Origin: Streptomyces gossypii
Lineage (GTDB): Bacteria > Actinomycetota > Actinomycetes > Streptomycetales > Streptomycetaceae
Assembly (NCBI RefSeq): GCF_025165795.1
Contig: NZ_JAJAGO010000009.1
Span: 248,001 to 312,000, forward strand
Reading direction: 5' to 3'
Length of the DNA: 64,000 nt
Shown piece by piece: positions 17,623-25,394 of the stretch (position 1 is its first letter; every line of letters starts with the position of its first letter). The position numbers were made by a program, and so were the translations under genes. The notes under the pieces are model-generated. The model worked only from the letters and a program-made list of their open reading frames with translations. It made no database searches and was not told where the DNA came from.

Positions 17623-19068
17623 ATGAGGACCGCATACAGCGTGGAGACCGTACGGGCCGCCGAGCGTGCCCTGATGGCGCGACTTCCGGAGGGGGAGCTG
17701 ATGCGGCGCGCCGCCGCCGGGCTGGCCGCCGCCTGCACCGGGCTGTTGGGAGGCACCTACGGCGCCCGGGTGGCGCTGCTGGTCGGCAGCGGCGACAACG
17801 GCGGCGACGCCCTGTACGCCGGGGCGCGGCTCGCCCGCCGGGGCGCCGGGGTGACGGCCGTGCTGCTCGCGCCGGAGCGGGCGCACGCGGGGGGGCTGAG
17901 CGCGCTGCGCGCCGCAGGCGGCCGGGCCGTGGGCACGGGGGAAGCCCGGCCGGTGCTGGCGCGGGCCGCGCTGGTGGTGGACGGGATCGTCGGCATCGGC
18001 GGCAAGGGCGGACTGCGCGCGGAGGCCGCGGAGCTGATGCGCCTCGTCGCCGAGTCGGGGGCGGCCGTCGTCGCCGTCGACCTGCCCAGCGGTGTGGACG
18101 CCGACACCGGTGAGCTGCACGGCACCGCCGTCCGGGCGGACGCGACGGTGACCTTCGGCGCGTACAAGCCGGGCCTGCTGATCGATCCGGCGCGGGAGCA
18201 CGCGGGCGCGCTCCGTCTCGTCGACATCGGGCTCGGCCCCCATCTGCCGCCCGCGCCCGAGGTGGAGGCGCTCCAGCACGCCGACGTGGCAGCGCTGCTG
18301 CCCCGGCCCGCTCCGGAAAGCGACAAGTACCGGCGCGGCGTCGTCGGAGTGGTCGCCGGGTCCGCGCGCTATCCGGGTGCCGCCGTGCTGGCCGTCGCGG
18401 GCGCGCTGCGCGGCGGTGCCGGGGCGGTGCGGTATGTCGGGCCCGCCGCCGAGGCGGTGGTGGGGCACTTCCCGGAGACCCTGGTCTCCACCGCTTCGCC
18501 CTCCAAGGCGGGCCGGGTCCAGTCCTGGGTCGTCGGGCCGGGCCTGGGCGACGGGCCGGGGCCGCAGTCCACCGTCGACGAGGTGCTGGACGCCGACGTG
18601 CCGGTGCTGGTGGACGCCGACGGGCTGCGGCTGCTCGACCACGACGCGGTACGCGCCCGTACGGCACCGACCGTGCTCACCCCGCACGCGGGCGAGGCGG
18701 CGGCGCTCTACGGCGAGTCCCGCCCGGAGGTCGAGGCGCGGCGGCTGGATTCCGTGCGGACGCTGGCCGGGCACCTGGGTGCGACGGTGCTGCTGAAGGG
18801 CTCCAGCACGCTTGTCGCCTCGCCGCGGGACGGCGATCCGGTGCGGGTCAATCCGACCGGCACCTCCTGGCTGGCCACGGCGGGCAGCGGCGACGTGCTG
18901 GCCGGGCTGATCGGCGCGCTGCTGGCGGCGGGCCTGCCCGCCCGGGAGGCGGCCTCCGTGGGCGCCTATCTGCACGGCCTGGCGGCCCGTCTCGCGGGCC
19001 CGCCGCTCACCGCCTCCGACGTGGCCTCGCAGCTCCCCCGCGCCTGGCGGGAGGTGGAGCGGGTGTGA
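17623..19068 (+). CDS. nnr: Bifunctional NAD(P)H-hydrate epimerase/dehydratase
   Basis: Repairs damaged hydrated NAD(P)H. 481 residues in two fused domains. The N-terminal YjeF_N epimerase (about 1-215) has LLVGSGDNGGDALYAGARLA and VDLPSGVDADTG. The C-terminal ribokinase-like ADP/ATP-dependent dehydratase (about 230-481) has VLTPHAGEAAALYG, LLKGSSTLVASP and the substrate/nucleotide loop NPTGTSWLATAGSGDVLAGLIGA. The fused architecture is common in bacteria. The start is the ATG at 17623. It sits between acpS and the cell-wall genes, as in other Streptomyces. Confidence 0.95.
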   Translation: MRTAYSVETVRAAERALMARLPEGELMRRAAAGLAAACTGLLGGTYGARVALLVGSGDNGGDALYAGARLARRGAGVTAVLLAPERAHAGGLSALRAAGGRAVGTGEARPVLARAALVVDGIVGIGGKGGLRAEAAELMRLVAESGAAVVAVDLPSGVDADTGELHGTAVRADATVTFGAYKPGLLIDPAREHAGALRLVDIGLGPHLPPAPEVEALQHADVAALLPRPAPESDKYRRGVVGVVAGSARYPGAAVLAVAGALRGGAGAVRYVGPAAEAVVGHFPETLVSTASPSKAGRVQSWVVGPGLGDGPGPQSTVDEVLDADVPVLVDADGLRLLDHDAVRARTAPTVLTPHAGEAAALYGESRPEVEARRLDSVRTLAGHLGATVLLKGSSTLVASPRDGDPVRVNPTGTSWLATAGSGDVLAGLIGALLAAGLPAREAASVGAYLHGLAARLAGPPLTASDVASQLPRAWREVERV

Positions 19069-19079
19069 GGGGCAGGGGG

Positions 19080-19152
19080 CGATCTTGTTCGGTCGACGCT
19101 TCGACCGCGTCCACGCCCTGATCATGGGTTCTCCGTCGACCGATGAAGATCG
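19080..19152 (+). terminator. Long inverted repeat after nnr
   Basis: Arms 19080-19098 and 19134-19152 agree at 17 of 19 positions, with a 35-nt loop that could fold further. It begins 11 nt after the nnr stop. A terminator is the simplest reading. Confidence 0.6.
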
Positions 19153-19245
19153 CTGTTGGGCTCGGCGAGGGAAAACGGCGCGGCGGCGGGGTGGTTCCCC
19201 CACCGGTCGAGGGGCAGTGCGGGCCTGCCTGTGCATGGCTGAGGC

Positions 19246-19968
19246 GTGCGCAGAACTCATGGTGAGAAAAGACTCGGTGCGGCGGTGCTCGCCGCGGTGA
19301 CGGTGGTGCCGTTCTTCGTGCTGGGAGGCGCGGCACGGGCCGGAGCGGCCTCCCAGGAGGGGCGGCAGCGGGCGGCGAAGCCCGCCTGCACCCGCTGGAC
19401 CGGTCCCTACCAGCGGAAGGTCGAGGGCTATCTGAAGCTGAAGGTGGACGGCAGGCAGTCCCGGTCCGACTGCCTGGCGATCCAGAAGTACCAGACGAAC
19501 GTCGGCATCCATCCGAACAACGGCTTCGCCGGTCCCACCACCTGGAAGGTCATGACGCTGCGCTGGGCGCGCAAGCATCCCTACCGGCTGAGCGGGTGCC
19601 CGGCGGCGAGCGGCCGCGTGATCTGCATGGACCTCAACCGGCAGCTGCTGTGGGTGCGGAAGGGCGAGCGGATCATCTTCAAGCCGGTGCCGATCCGCAC
19701 GGGGAAGCCCGGCTACGAGACCCGCACCGGCTGGAACCGGATCTACCGCCGGGTGCGGCACGAACACTCGCGGCTCTACGACGCGCCGATGCCGTTCAGC
19801 CAGTACTTCAACGGCGGCCAGGCCCTGCACGGGGTGTACGACGACGTGTACACCACCAGTGGCTCCCACGGCTGCGTCAATCTCGAATACCAGGACGCCA
19901 AGCGCGTGTGGCAGCTCACCCGCAAGGGTGACCGTGTCTACAGCTGGGGCCGCAAGCGGTATCCGTGA
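19246..19968 (+). CDS. L,D-transpeptidase (YkuD fold), secreted
   Basis: Predicted peptidoglycan cross-linking enzyme, 240 residues. A signal peptide or anchor spans residues 9-36 (LGAAVLAAVTVVPFF...). A peptidoglycan-binding-like segment lies at about 60-105 (DCLAIQKYQTNVG..NNGFAGPTTW). The YkuD domain has ALHGVYDD and the catalytic motif SGSHGCVNL with Cys210 and His208. It forms 3-3 type cross-links in related enzymes. The start is GTG 19246. It lies 23 nt upstream of alr, which makes D-Ala for the same wall, so a joint transcript is plausible. Confidence 0.92.
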   Translation: MRRTHGEKRLGAAVLAAVTVVPFFVLGGAARAGAASQEGRQRAAKPACTRWTGPYQRKVEGYLKLKVDGRQSRSDCLAIQKYQTNVGIHPNNGFAGPTTWKVMTLRWARKHPYRLSGCPAASGRVICMDLNRQLLWVRKGERIIFKPVPIRTGKPGYETRTGWNRIYRRVRHEHSRLYDAPMPFSQYFNGGQALHGVYDDVYTTSGSHGCVNLEYQDAKRVWQLTRKGDRVYSWGRKRYP

Positions 19969-19991
19969 TCCCCGGTTGAGAGACTGGACGG

Positions 19992-21278
19992 GTGAACGAC
20001 CTGAACGGCCTCAACGATTCGCCCCGTGCGCCGCAGCTTCCCGGCCCCGGCCCCATCCCGGCCCATGCGCTGCGCGCACGCGCCGAGGTCGATCTCGGCG
20101 CGGTGCGGGCGAACGTACGGGAGCTGCGCTCGCGCGCACCCCGGTCGGAGCTGATGGCCGTGATGAAGTCCGACGGCTACGGGCACGGCATGCTGCCCTG
20201 CGCCCGTGCCGCCCGCCAGGCGGGCGCGTCCTGGCTGGGCACCGCCACTCCCGAGGAGGCGCTGGCGCTGCGCGCGGGGGGCGACCGCGGGCGGCTGCTG
20301 TGCTGGCTGTGGACGCCCGGCGGCCCCTGGCGCGAGGCGGTCGAGGCGGACGTGGACGTCTCGGCGAGCGGGCTCTGGGCGATCGAGGAGATCGTCGAGG
20401 CGGCGCGCGCGGCCGGCCGTAGCGCCCGCGTGCACCTCAAGGCGGACACCGGCCTGGGCCGGAACGGCTGCCAGCCCGCCGACTGGCCCGCTCTGGTCGC
20501 AGCGGCCCGTGCCGCAGAGGCCGAGGGCGCGCTGCGGGTCACCGGCATCTGGTCGCACTTCGCCTGCGCCGACGAGCCGGGCCATCCGGCCAACGCGGCA
20601 CAGCTCGAAGCCTTCGACGAGGCACTGGCCACCGCCGCCCGCGCCGGACTCGACCCGGAGGTGCGTCACCTGGCGAACTCTCCCGCCACACTCACCCTTC
20701 CCGCCTCGCACTTCGACCTGGTCCGGCCGGGCGTCTCGGTCTACGGGCTCTCGCCGTCCCCGGAGGTCGGCATCGCGGCGGAGCTCGGGCTGCGCCCGGC
20801 GATGACCTTCAGCGCCTCGCTCGCCCAGGTGAAGCGGGTGCCGTCCGGGCATGGGGTCAGCTACGGCCACACCTATGTCACCCCGGCCGGTACCACCCTC
20901 GCCCTGGTCCCGGCGGGCTACGCCGACGGCGTGCCCCGGCACGCCTCCGACACCGGCCCGGTGCTGGTCGCGGGAAAGTGGCGGACGATCGCGGGGCGGG
21001 TGGCGATGGATCAGTTCGTTGTCGATCTGGGCGGGGACTCGGCGGCAGTCGGGGACCGCGCGGTGCTGTTCGGGCCCGGTGACCTGGGCGAGCCGACGGC
21101 CGAGGACTGGGCACGGGCGGTGGGCACCATCTCCTACGAGATCGTCACCCGCATCGGTGCCCGGGTGCCCCGGGTGTACACGGGCGCGCTCACGGGAACC
21201 GATGGGCTCACGAGCGCGGAACGACCGCCAGCGGCGGGAGGGGGCTCGGACTCGGACGCGGGAGGCGGAACCGGATGA
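19992..21278 (+). CDS. alr: Alanine racemase
   Basis: PLP enzyme converting L-Ala to D-Ala for peptidoglycan. 428 residues, somewhat longer than the usual 370-390 because of an N-terminal Pro-rich extension and a Ser/Gly-rich C-terminal tail. The PLP lysine is Lys59 in AVMKSDGYGHG; the second base Tyr is in GVSYGHTYVTP; the substrate loop GRVAMDQFVVDLG is present. GTG start. The stop overlaps the start of the following hydrolase by 4 nt. Confidence 0.96.
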   Translation: MNDLNGLNDSPRAPQLPGPGPIPAHALRARAEVDLGAVRANVRELRSRAPRSELMAVMKSDGYGHGMLPCARAARQAGASWLGTATPEEALALRAGGDRGRLLCWLWTPGGPWREAVEADVDVSASGLWAIEEIVEAARAAGRSARVHLKADTGLGRNGCQPADWPALVAAARAAEAEGALRVTGIWSHFACADEPGHPANAAQLEAFDEALATAARAGLDPEVRHLANSPATLTLPASHFDLVRPGVSVYGLSPSPEVGIAAELGLRPAMTFSASLAQVKRVPSGHGVSYGHTYVTPAGTTLALVPAGYADGVPRHASDTGPVLVAGKWRTIAGRVAMDQFVVDLGGDSAAVGDRAVLFGPGDLGEPTAEDWARAVGTISYEIVTRIGARVPRVYTGALTGTDGLTSAERPPAAGGGSDSDAGGGTG

Positions 21279-22432
21279 GCGACGGGGGCGAGGGAGCGGG
21301 CAGCGGATGGCTGCGGCGCGCGGGCGTCACGGGCGCGGCGATAGGCGTGGTCGCGGCGGGCGTCGCGGTCGAGCGCCTGACCGTGCACCGTACGGTGCGC
21401 CGCCGGGCGCGGGCCGCGCTGGACGCGTCGGCTCCGTACGGCTCGCTGCGCGGTACGCCGGGCACGGCGACGGCGGAGGACGGCACGGCGCTGTACTTCG
21501 AGGCGGACGAGGCGGACGAGCCGGACGGGGAGGCTGGTGAGGCCGGTCCGGGCCGGACTGCTGCGGCGCCCACCGTCGTCTTCTCGCACGGCTACTGCCT
21601 CCATCAGGACTCCTGGCACTTCCAGCGCGCCGCCCTGCGCGGTCTGGTGCGCACCGTCTACTGGGACCAGCGCAGCCACGGGCGCTCGGGCCGTGCCGGG
21701 GTCGGCGAGCCGGTCGGCATCGATCTGCTCGGCCGGGATCTGAAGGCGGTTCTGGACGCGGCGGTGCCGGAGGGGCCCGTCGTACTCGTCGGTCATTCCA
21801 TGGGCGGCATGACGATGATGGCGCTGGCCGACCAGTACCCCGGTTTTGTGGCCGAACGAGTAGTCGGTGCCGCCTTCGTGGGGACGTCCTCGGGCGGTCT
21901 CGGCGAGGTGACGTACGGGCTTCCCGCCGCCGGTGCGCGCGCCGCGCGCCGGGTGGTGCCCGGACTGCTCAGGGCGATGGCGGGCCGCAGCGAGCTTGTC
22001 GAACGGGGGCGCCGGGCCACCTCGGACCTCTTCGCCGGGCTGATCAGGCGGTATTCGTTCGGCAGCCCTCGGGACGTCGACCCCGGTGTCGCGCGTTTCG
22101 CGGAGCGGATGATCGAGTCGGTGCCGGTCGATGTCGTCGCGGAGTTCTACCCGGCCTTCGCCGAGCACGAGAAGGCGGTGGCGCTGGCCGCGTTCGCCGG
22201 AGTCCCCGCGCTGGTGCTGGCGGGCGAACGCGACCAGCTGACCCCGCCCGCGCACAGCGAGGCGATCGCCGCGCTGCTGCCCGGTGCGGAGCTGGTCGTG
22301 GCCGAGGACGCCGGGCATCTGGTCATGCTGGAGCGGCCCGGACTGGTGGACGAATGCCTGGCGGCTTTGCTGGCGCGTACCATCCGGTCGCATGGAAGCA
22401 GTACACCCGAGCCACCACTCGAAGCCCGCTGA
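21275..22432 (+). CDS. Alpha/beta hydrolase with N-terminal anchor
   Basis: 385 residues. A hydrophobic segment (about 13-32) could be a membrane anchor or uncleaved signal. The hydrolase fold follows: FSHGYCLHQDSW (oxyanion region), nucleophile elbow GHSMGGMT, acid residue in LAGERDQLTPP, and His in EDAGHLVMLERP, so the triad is complete. The substrate is unknown. It is placed between alr and tsaE, a conserved position in Streptomyces, and is translationally coupled to alr. Confidence 0.9.
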   Translation: MSDGGEGAGSGWLRRAGVTGAAIGVVAAGVAVERLTVHRTVRRRARAALDASAPYGSLRGTPGTATAEDGTALYFEADEADEPDGEAGEAGPGRTAAAPTVVFSHGYCLHQDSWHFQRAALRGLVRTVYWDQRSHGRSGRAGVGEPVGIDLLGRDLKAVLDAAVPEGPVVLVGHSMGGMTMMALADQYPGFVAERVVGAAFVGTSSGGLGEVTYGLPAAGARAARRVVPGLLRAMAGRSELVERGRRATSDLFAGLIRRYSFGSPRDVDPGVARFAERMIESVPVDVVAEFYPAFAEHEKAVALAAFAGVPALVLAGERDQLTPPAHSEAIAALLPGAELVVAEDAGHLVMLERPGLVDECLAALLARTIRSHGSSTPEPPLEAR

Positions 22433-22988
22433 GCCGACTGAGCCGACTGAGCCGACTGACGCGGCTGAGCCGACCGTGCGAGCCGCGCACCGCGTCACCC
22501 TGGAGACCCCGGACCGCATGCGGGAGCTGGGCGCGCGGCTCGCGAAGCTGCTCCGTCCGGGTGATCTCGTGCTGCTGGCCGGCGAGCTGGGCGCGGGCAA
22601 GACGACGCTGGCGCGCGGGCTCGGCGAAGGGCTGGGCGTGCGCGGTGCCGTCACCTCGCCCACCTTCGTGATCGCACGGGTGCACCCCTCACTGACCGGC
22701 GGCCCCGCCCTCGTCCATGTGGACGCCTACCGGCTGGGCGGCGGTCTTGAGGAGATGGACGATCTGGACCTCGACGTGTCGCTGCCCGAGTCCGTGGTGG
22801 TCGTCGAGTGGGGCGAGGGCAAGGTCGAGGAGCTGTCGGAGGACCGGCTGCACGTACGGATCGACCGCTCCGTCGGTGCGGGAGCCGACCCCGCTGCGCA
22901 TTCGTACGAGGTGGACGACGTGCGTGAGGTGACCGTGACCGGCGTCGGCGAGCGCTGGGCGGGGGAGGACCTGACCGGGCTCGGGTGA
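22392..22988 (+). CDS. tsaE: tRNA t6A synthesis ATPase TsaE
   Basis: ATPase subunit that works with TsaB-TsaD in making threonylcarbamoyl-adenosine at tRNA position 37. From ATG 22392 the product is 198 residues. The first 30 or so residues are a low-complexity extension with Glu-Pro-Thr repeats encoded by a 9-bp tandem repeat. The core has Walker A AGELGAGKTTLARG, the switch region TSPTFVI, and DAYRLGG and VVVVEWGEG. The start overlaps the hydrolase gene by 41 nt; GTG 22476 would give a family-length protein without overlap and is a serious alternative. Confidence 0.92.
   Translation: MEAVHPSHHSKPAEPTEPTEPTDAAEPTVRAAHRVTLETPDRMRELGARLAKLLRPGDLVLLAGELGAGKTTLARGLGEGLGVRGAVTSPTFVIARVHPSLTGGPALVHVDAYRLGGGLEEMDDLDLDVSLPESVVVVEWGEGKVEELSEDRLHVRIDRSVGAGADPAAHSYEVDDVREVTVTGVGERWAGEDLTGLG
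22431..22457 (+). repeat. Three 9-bp tandem repeats (Glu-Pro-Thr)
   Basis: GAGCCGACT is repeated three times in a row in the N-terminal extension of tsaE, with a diverged fourth copy shortly after. It is likely prone to slippage in units of three codons. Confidence 0.8.
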
Positions 22989-23059
22989 TTCCGACAACGT
23001 GTCGGCAAGCAGTTGCGCGCATCACGCGTCCCGTGGTCACATGGAGACACCGAGAGCTG

Positions 23060-23075
23060 GTTAGGTCTGCCTAAC
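23060..23075. promoter_or_regulatory. Inverted repeat GTTAGG-N4-CCTAAC
   Basis: A 6-bp perfect inverted repeat lies just upstream of the ribosome-binding site (23081-23084) of the small gene at 23090, overlapping a likely -10 region. The half-sites TTAGG/CCTAA resemble those of DtxR/IdeR iron boxes, but the usual box has a longer spacing between them, so iron control is only a hypothesis. Confidence 0.4.
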
Positions 23076-23089
23076 TTACAGGAGTGCCC

Positions 23090-23347
23090 ATGTCGGCAGA
23101 GGAGCACGAAAATCCGCCGGCGCGGCAGCGGCGGCCACCGCCGATGAGCGAACTGCTCGCGTCCTGCGCGGCGGCCCAAGCGGTGTCCACGCCCCCCGCG
23201 CGTCCCGACCCGCCCGCACGCCCGGAGGCCGAGTCGGCGCCGGAAGCGGCGCCGGGCCCGGCACCGCACGAGCAGGTGCGGGAAGCACACGCGCGGGAAA
23301 ACACGCGGGAACAGACGGAGGAGCACAGAGGCCGCCGCGCGGCTTAG
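23090..23347 (+). CDS. Small hydrophilic protein of unknown function
   Basis: 85 residues from ATG 23090 with GGAG 5 nt upstream. The only ordered-looking part is MSELLASCAAAQAVS near residue 20. The rest is Pro/Ala/Glu-rich and probably disordered. No family is recognised. It converges with the gene at 23366, leaving an 18-nt gap. A palindromic candidate operator precedes it. Confidence 0.6.
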   Translation: MSAEEHENPPARQRRPPPMSELLASCAAAQAVSTPPARPDPPARPEAESAPEAAPGPAPHEQVREAHARENTREQTEEHRGRRAA

Positions 23348-23365
23348 GGTCTGCGGGATCCGCAG

Positions 23366-23926
23366 TCAGGGGACTACGACGATCTTCGTGTTGATCGGGG
23401 CGAACAGCCACATCGCCTGCCCGTCGTCCCGCTTCTCCCGGATGCCGCCCGTCTTCTCCGCCGGGTCGAGTTCGGGCTTGGAACCGTCCACAGCGGCGCT
23501 GAAGCCGATGGACGTGCCGTCCTGGATGGCGAACCGCACGACGTTCTCCACCGCCTTGCCGTCCGAGCCCGTGACGTGTGCGGCGCGAGAGGTGACCTGG
23601 TAGCGGCCCGGCTCGGGGCTGACCGTGCTCGGCCACACCTCGTACGTCCGCTTGACCTTGCCGCTCTTGGCGACCAGCCAGACGCGCTTCTTCTCCAGCC
23701 CGTAGACCACCCGCTCACCCTTGCCCGAGCGGGCCGGGAGCGCCTCCTCCCGCTTCTTGCGGTCGGCGCTGTCCTTCGAGGGCGACGCGCTGGACTTCCT
23801 CTCGTTGGCCGGCCGGACGTCCTTCGCGGCGGCCTGGAAGGCGAGAAAGGCGACAACGGCGAATGCCGCGACGGTGAGCCCGGCCACGACCTTTCCCGCG
23901 CTGTTGCCGCCGCTGCCGCGTGTCAT
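23366..23926 (-). CDS. Membrane-anchored, degenerate L,D-transpeptidase-like protein
   Basis: 186 residues. One N-terminal transmembrane segment (about 12-33) is followed by a charged linker and an extracytoplasmic domain from about 70. The domain resembles a YkuD fold: it starts with a VVYGLEKKRVWLV strand pair and ends with GGIREKRDDGQAMWLFAP and IVVV. In active enzymes the corresponding place carries the HGCxR catalytic motif; here it reads TGGIR, so the catalytic Cys and His are absent. An active transpeptidase is unlikely and a binding role is possible. The comparison is by motif pattern only. Confidence 0.7.
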   Translation of the reverse strand: MTRGSGGNSAGKVVAGLTVAAFAVVAFLAFQAAAKDVRPANERKSSASPSKDSADRKKREEALPARSGKGERVVYGLEKKRVWLVAKSGKVKRTYEVWPSTVSPEPGRYQVTSRAAHVTGSDGKAVENVVRFAIQDGTSIGFSAAVDGSKPELDPAEKTGGIREKRDDGQAMWLFAPINTKIVVVP

Positions 23927-24183
23927 CCTGCCGCCACCTCTCCGTCTCTCCCGTACGAGTGCCGTCTCTCGCCTACGAGCGCCCCGGCGCTGACGTTAGC
24001 AGCCGGAACGCGCCGTACGGGGGTGGACCGGCGGAGTCCCGAGCCGGGCCGGTGGCGGGCGCCCGGCGGCCTGCGGCGCGCCGGTGTCGGGTCCCGGTGG
24101 CGGCCCGGCCGTGCCCCGGCGGCGGCCCGTCAGTCCCACCCGGTGGTCGGGCGCGGCCGCCCGCCGGTCGTAGGCTGGGGACC

Positions 24184-24852
24184 GTGCTGCTGCTCGCTCT
24201 TGACACCGCGACCCCCACCGTCGCCGTCGCTCTGCACGACGGCGACCGGGTGCTCGCCCAATCCCACCAGACCGACGCGCGCCGCCACGGCGAACTGCTG
24301 CTCCCGGCCGTCGACAAGGTGCTGCGCATGGCGGACCGTGCGCTGCCCGAGGTCACCGGCATCGTCGTCGGGGTCGGCCCCGGCCCGTACACGGGGCTGC
24401 GCGTCGGGCTGGCCACGGCGGCGGCGTTCAGCGCCGCGCTCGGCACCCCGGTGCACGGCTTGTGCACGCTGGACGGCCTCGCGTACGCCTCCGGCCTCGA
24501 CATCCCCTTCGTGGTGGCCACGGACGCGCGCCGCAAGGAGGTCTACTGGGCGCGGTACGCCGATGCGCGCACGCGGATCGGCGAACCCGCCGTGGACCGT
24601 CCGGCCGAGCTGGCGGAGGCGGTGGCGGGTCTGCCCGCCGTGGGCGCGGGCGCGCTGCTCTACCCCGACACGTTCACCGGTGCGCGGGCCGGACTGCCCG
24701 CACACCAGTCGGCCGCCGCGCTGGCCGAACTGGCCGTCGAACGGCTCGCCGCGGGCGCCGAGTTCCTGCCGCCCCTGCCGCTCTATCTGCGCAGGCCGGA
24801 CGCCCAGGTCCCCGCCAACTACAAGGTGGTCACTCCCAGGGGTGCGCCATGA
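24184..24852 (+). CDS. tsaB: tRNA t6A synthesis protein TsaB
   Basis: Inactive paralogue and partner of TsaD in t6A37 formation, 222 residues. The ASKHA-fold start LLLALDTATPTVAVAL and GVGPGPYTGLRVGLATA are diagnostic. GTG start at 24184. The stop overlaps the rimI ATG (ATGA), starting a coupled run tsaB-rimI-tsaD-26548. Confidence 0.95.
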   Translation: MLLLALDTATPTVAVALHDGDRVLAQSHQTDARRHGELLLPAVDKVLRMADRALPEVTGIVVGVGPGPYTGLRVGLATAAAFSAALGTPVHGLCTLDGLAYASGLDIPFVVATDARRKEVYWARYADARTRIGEPAVDRPAELAEAVAGLPAVGAGALLYPDTFTGARAGLPAHQSAAALAELAVERLAAGAEFLPPLPLYLRRPDAQVPANYKVVTPRGAP

Positions 24853-25394
24853 GCACAGCGGGCACGGTGAACGCCAGCGCCAACGTCAACACCAGCGCCG
24901 TCGCACTGCGCGAGATGCGCTGGTGGGACATCGACCCCGTGCTCACCCTCGAACAGCGGCTGTTTCCCGAGGACGCCTGGTCGGAGGGCATGTTCTGGTC
25001 CGAGCTGGCACGCGCGCGCGGCCCGCACGCCACCCGCCGCTACCTGGTCGCCGCCACCGGGGACGGAGAACTCGTCGGCTACGGCGGGCTCGTCGCGGTC
25101 GACCGGACCGGCGACATCCAGACGATAGGCGTGCTCCCCTCCCACCGGGGGACGGGCCTCGCCGCCCGGCTGCTGACCGCGCTGCTCGCCGCCGCCACGC
25201 AGGATTTCGACTGCCACGAGGTGCTGCTGGAGGTGCGCGTCGACAACACTCCGGCACGGCGGCTGTACGAGCGGTTCGGCTTCGTGCCGATCGGCGTGCG
25301 CCGCGGCTACTACCAGCCGGGCAACATCGACGCGTTGGTGATGCGCAACGACCGGCCCGGATCGAGCGCCACAGGAGGCGAAGGGAAGCCATGA
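24849..25394 (+). CDS. rimI: Ribosomal protein S18 alanine N-acetyltransferase
   Basis: GNAT acetyltransferase of 181 residues. The acetyl-CoA loop is IGVLPSHRGTGLAARLL, and the C-terminal NTPARRLYERFGFVPIGVRRGYYQPG is the RimI pattern. A 20-residue Asn/Ala/Thr-rich leader precedes the domain. It overlaps tsaB and tsaD by 4 nt each. Its location inside the t6A operon is widespread in bacteria. Confidence 0.94.
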   Translation: MSTAGTVNASANVNTSAVALREMRWWDIDPVLTLEQRLFPEDAWSEGMFWSELARARGPHATRRYLVAATGDGELVGYGGLVAVDRTGDIQTIGVLPSHRGTGLAARLLTALLAAATQDFDCHEVLLEVRVDNTPARRLYERFGFVPIGVRRGYYQPGNIDALVMRNDRPGSSATGGEGKP

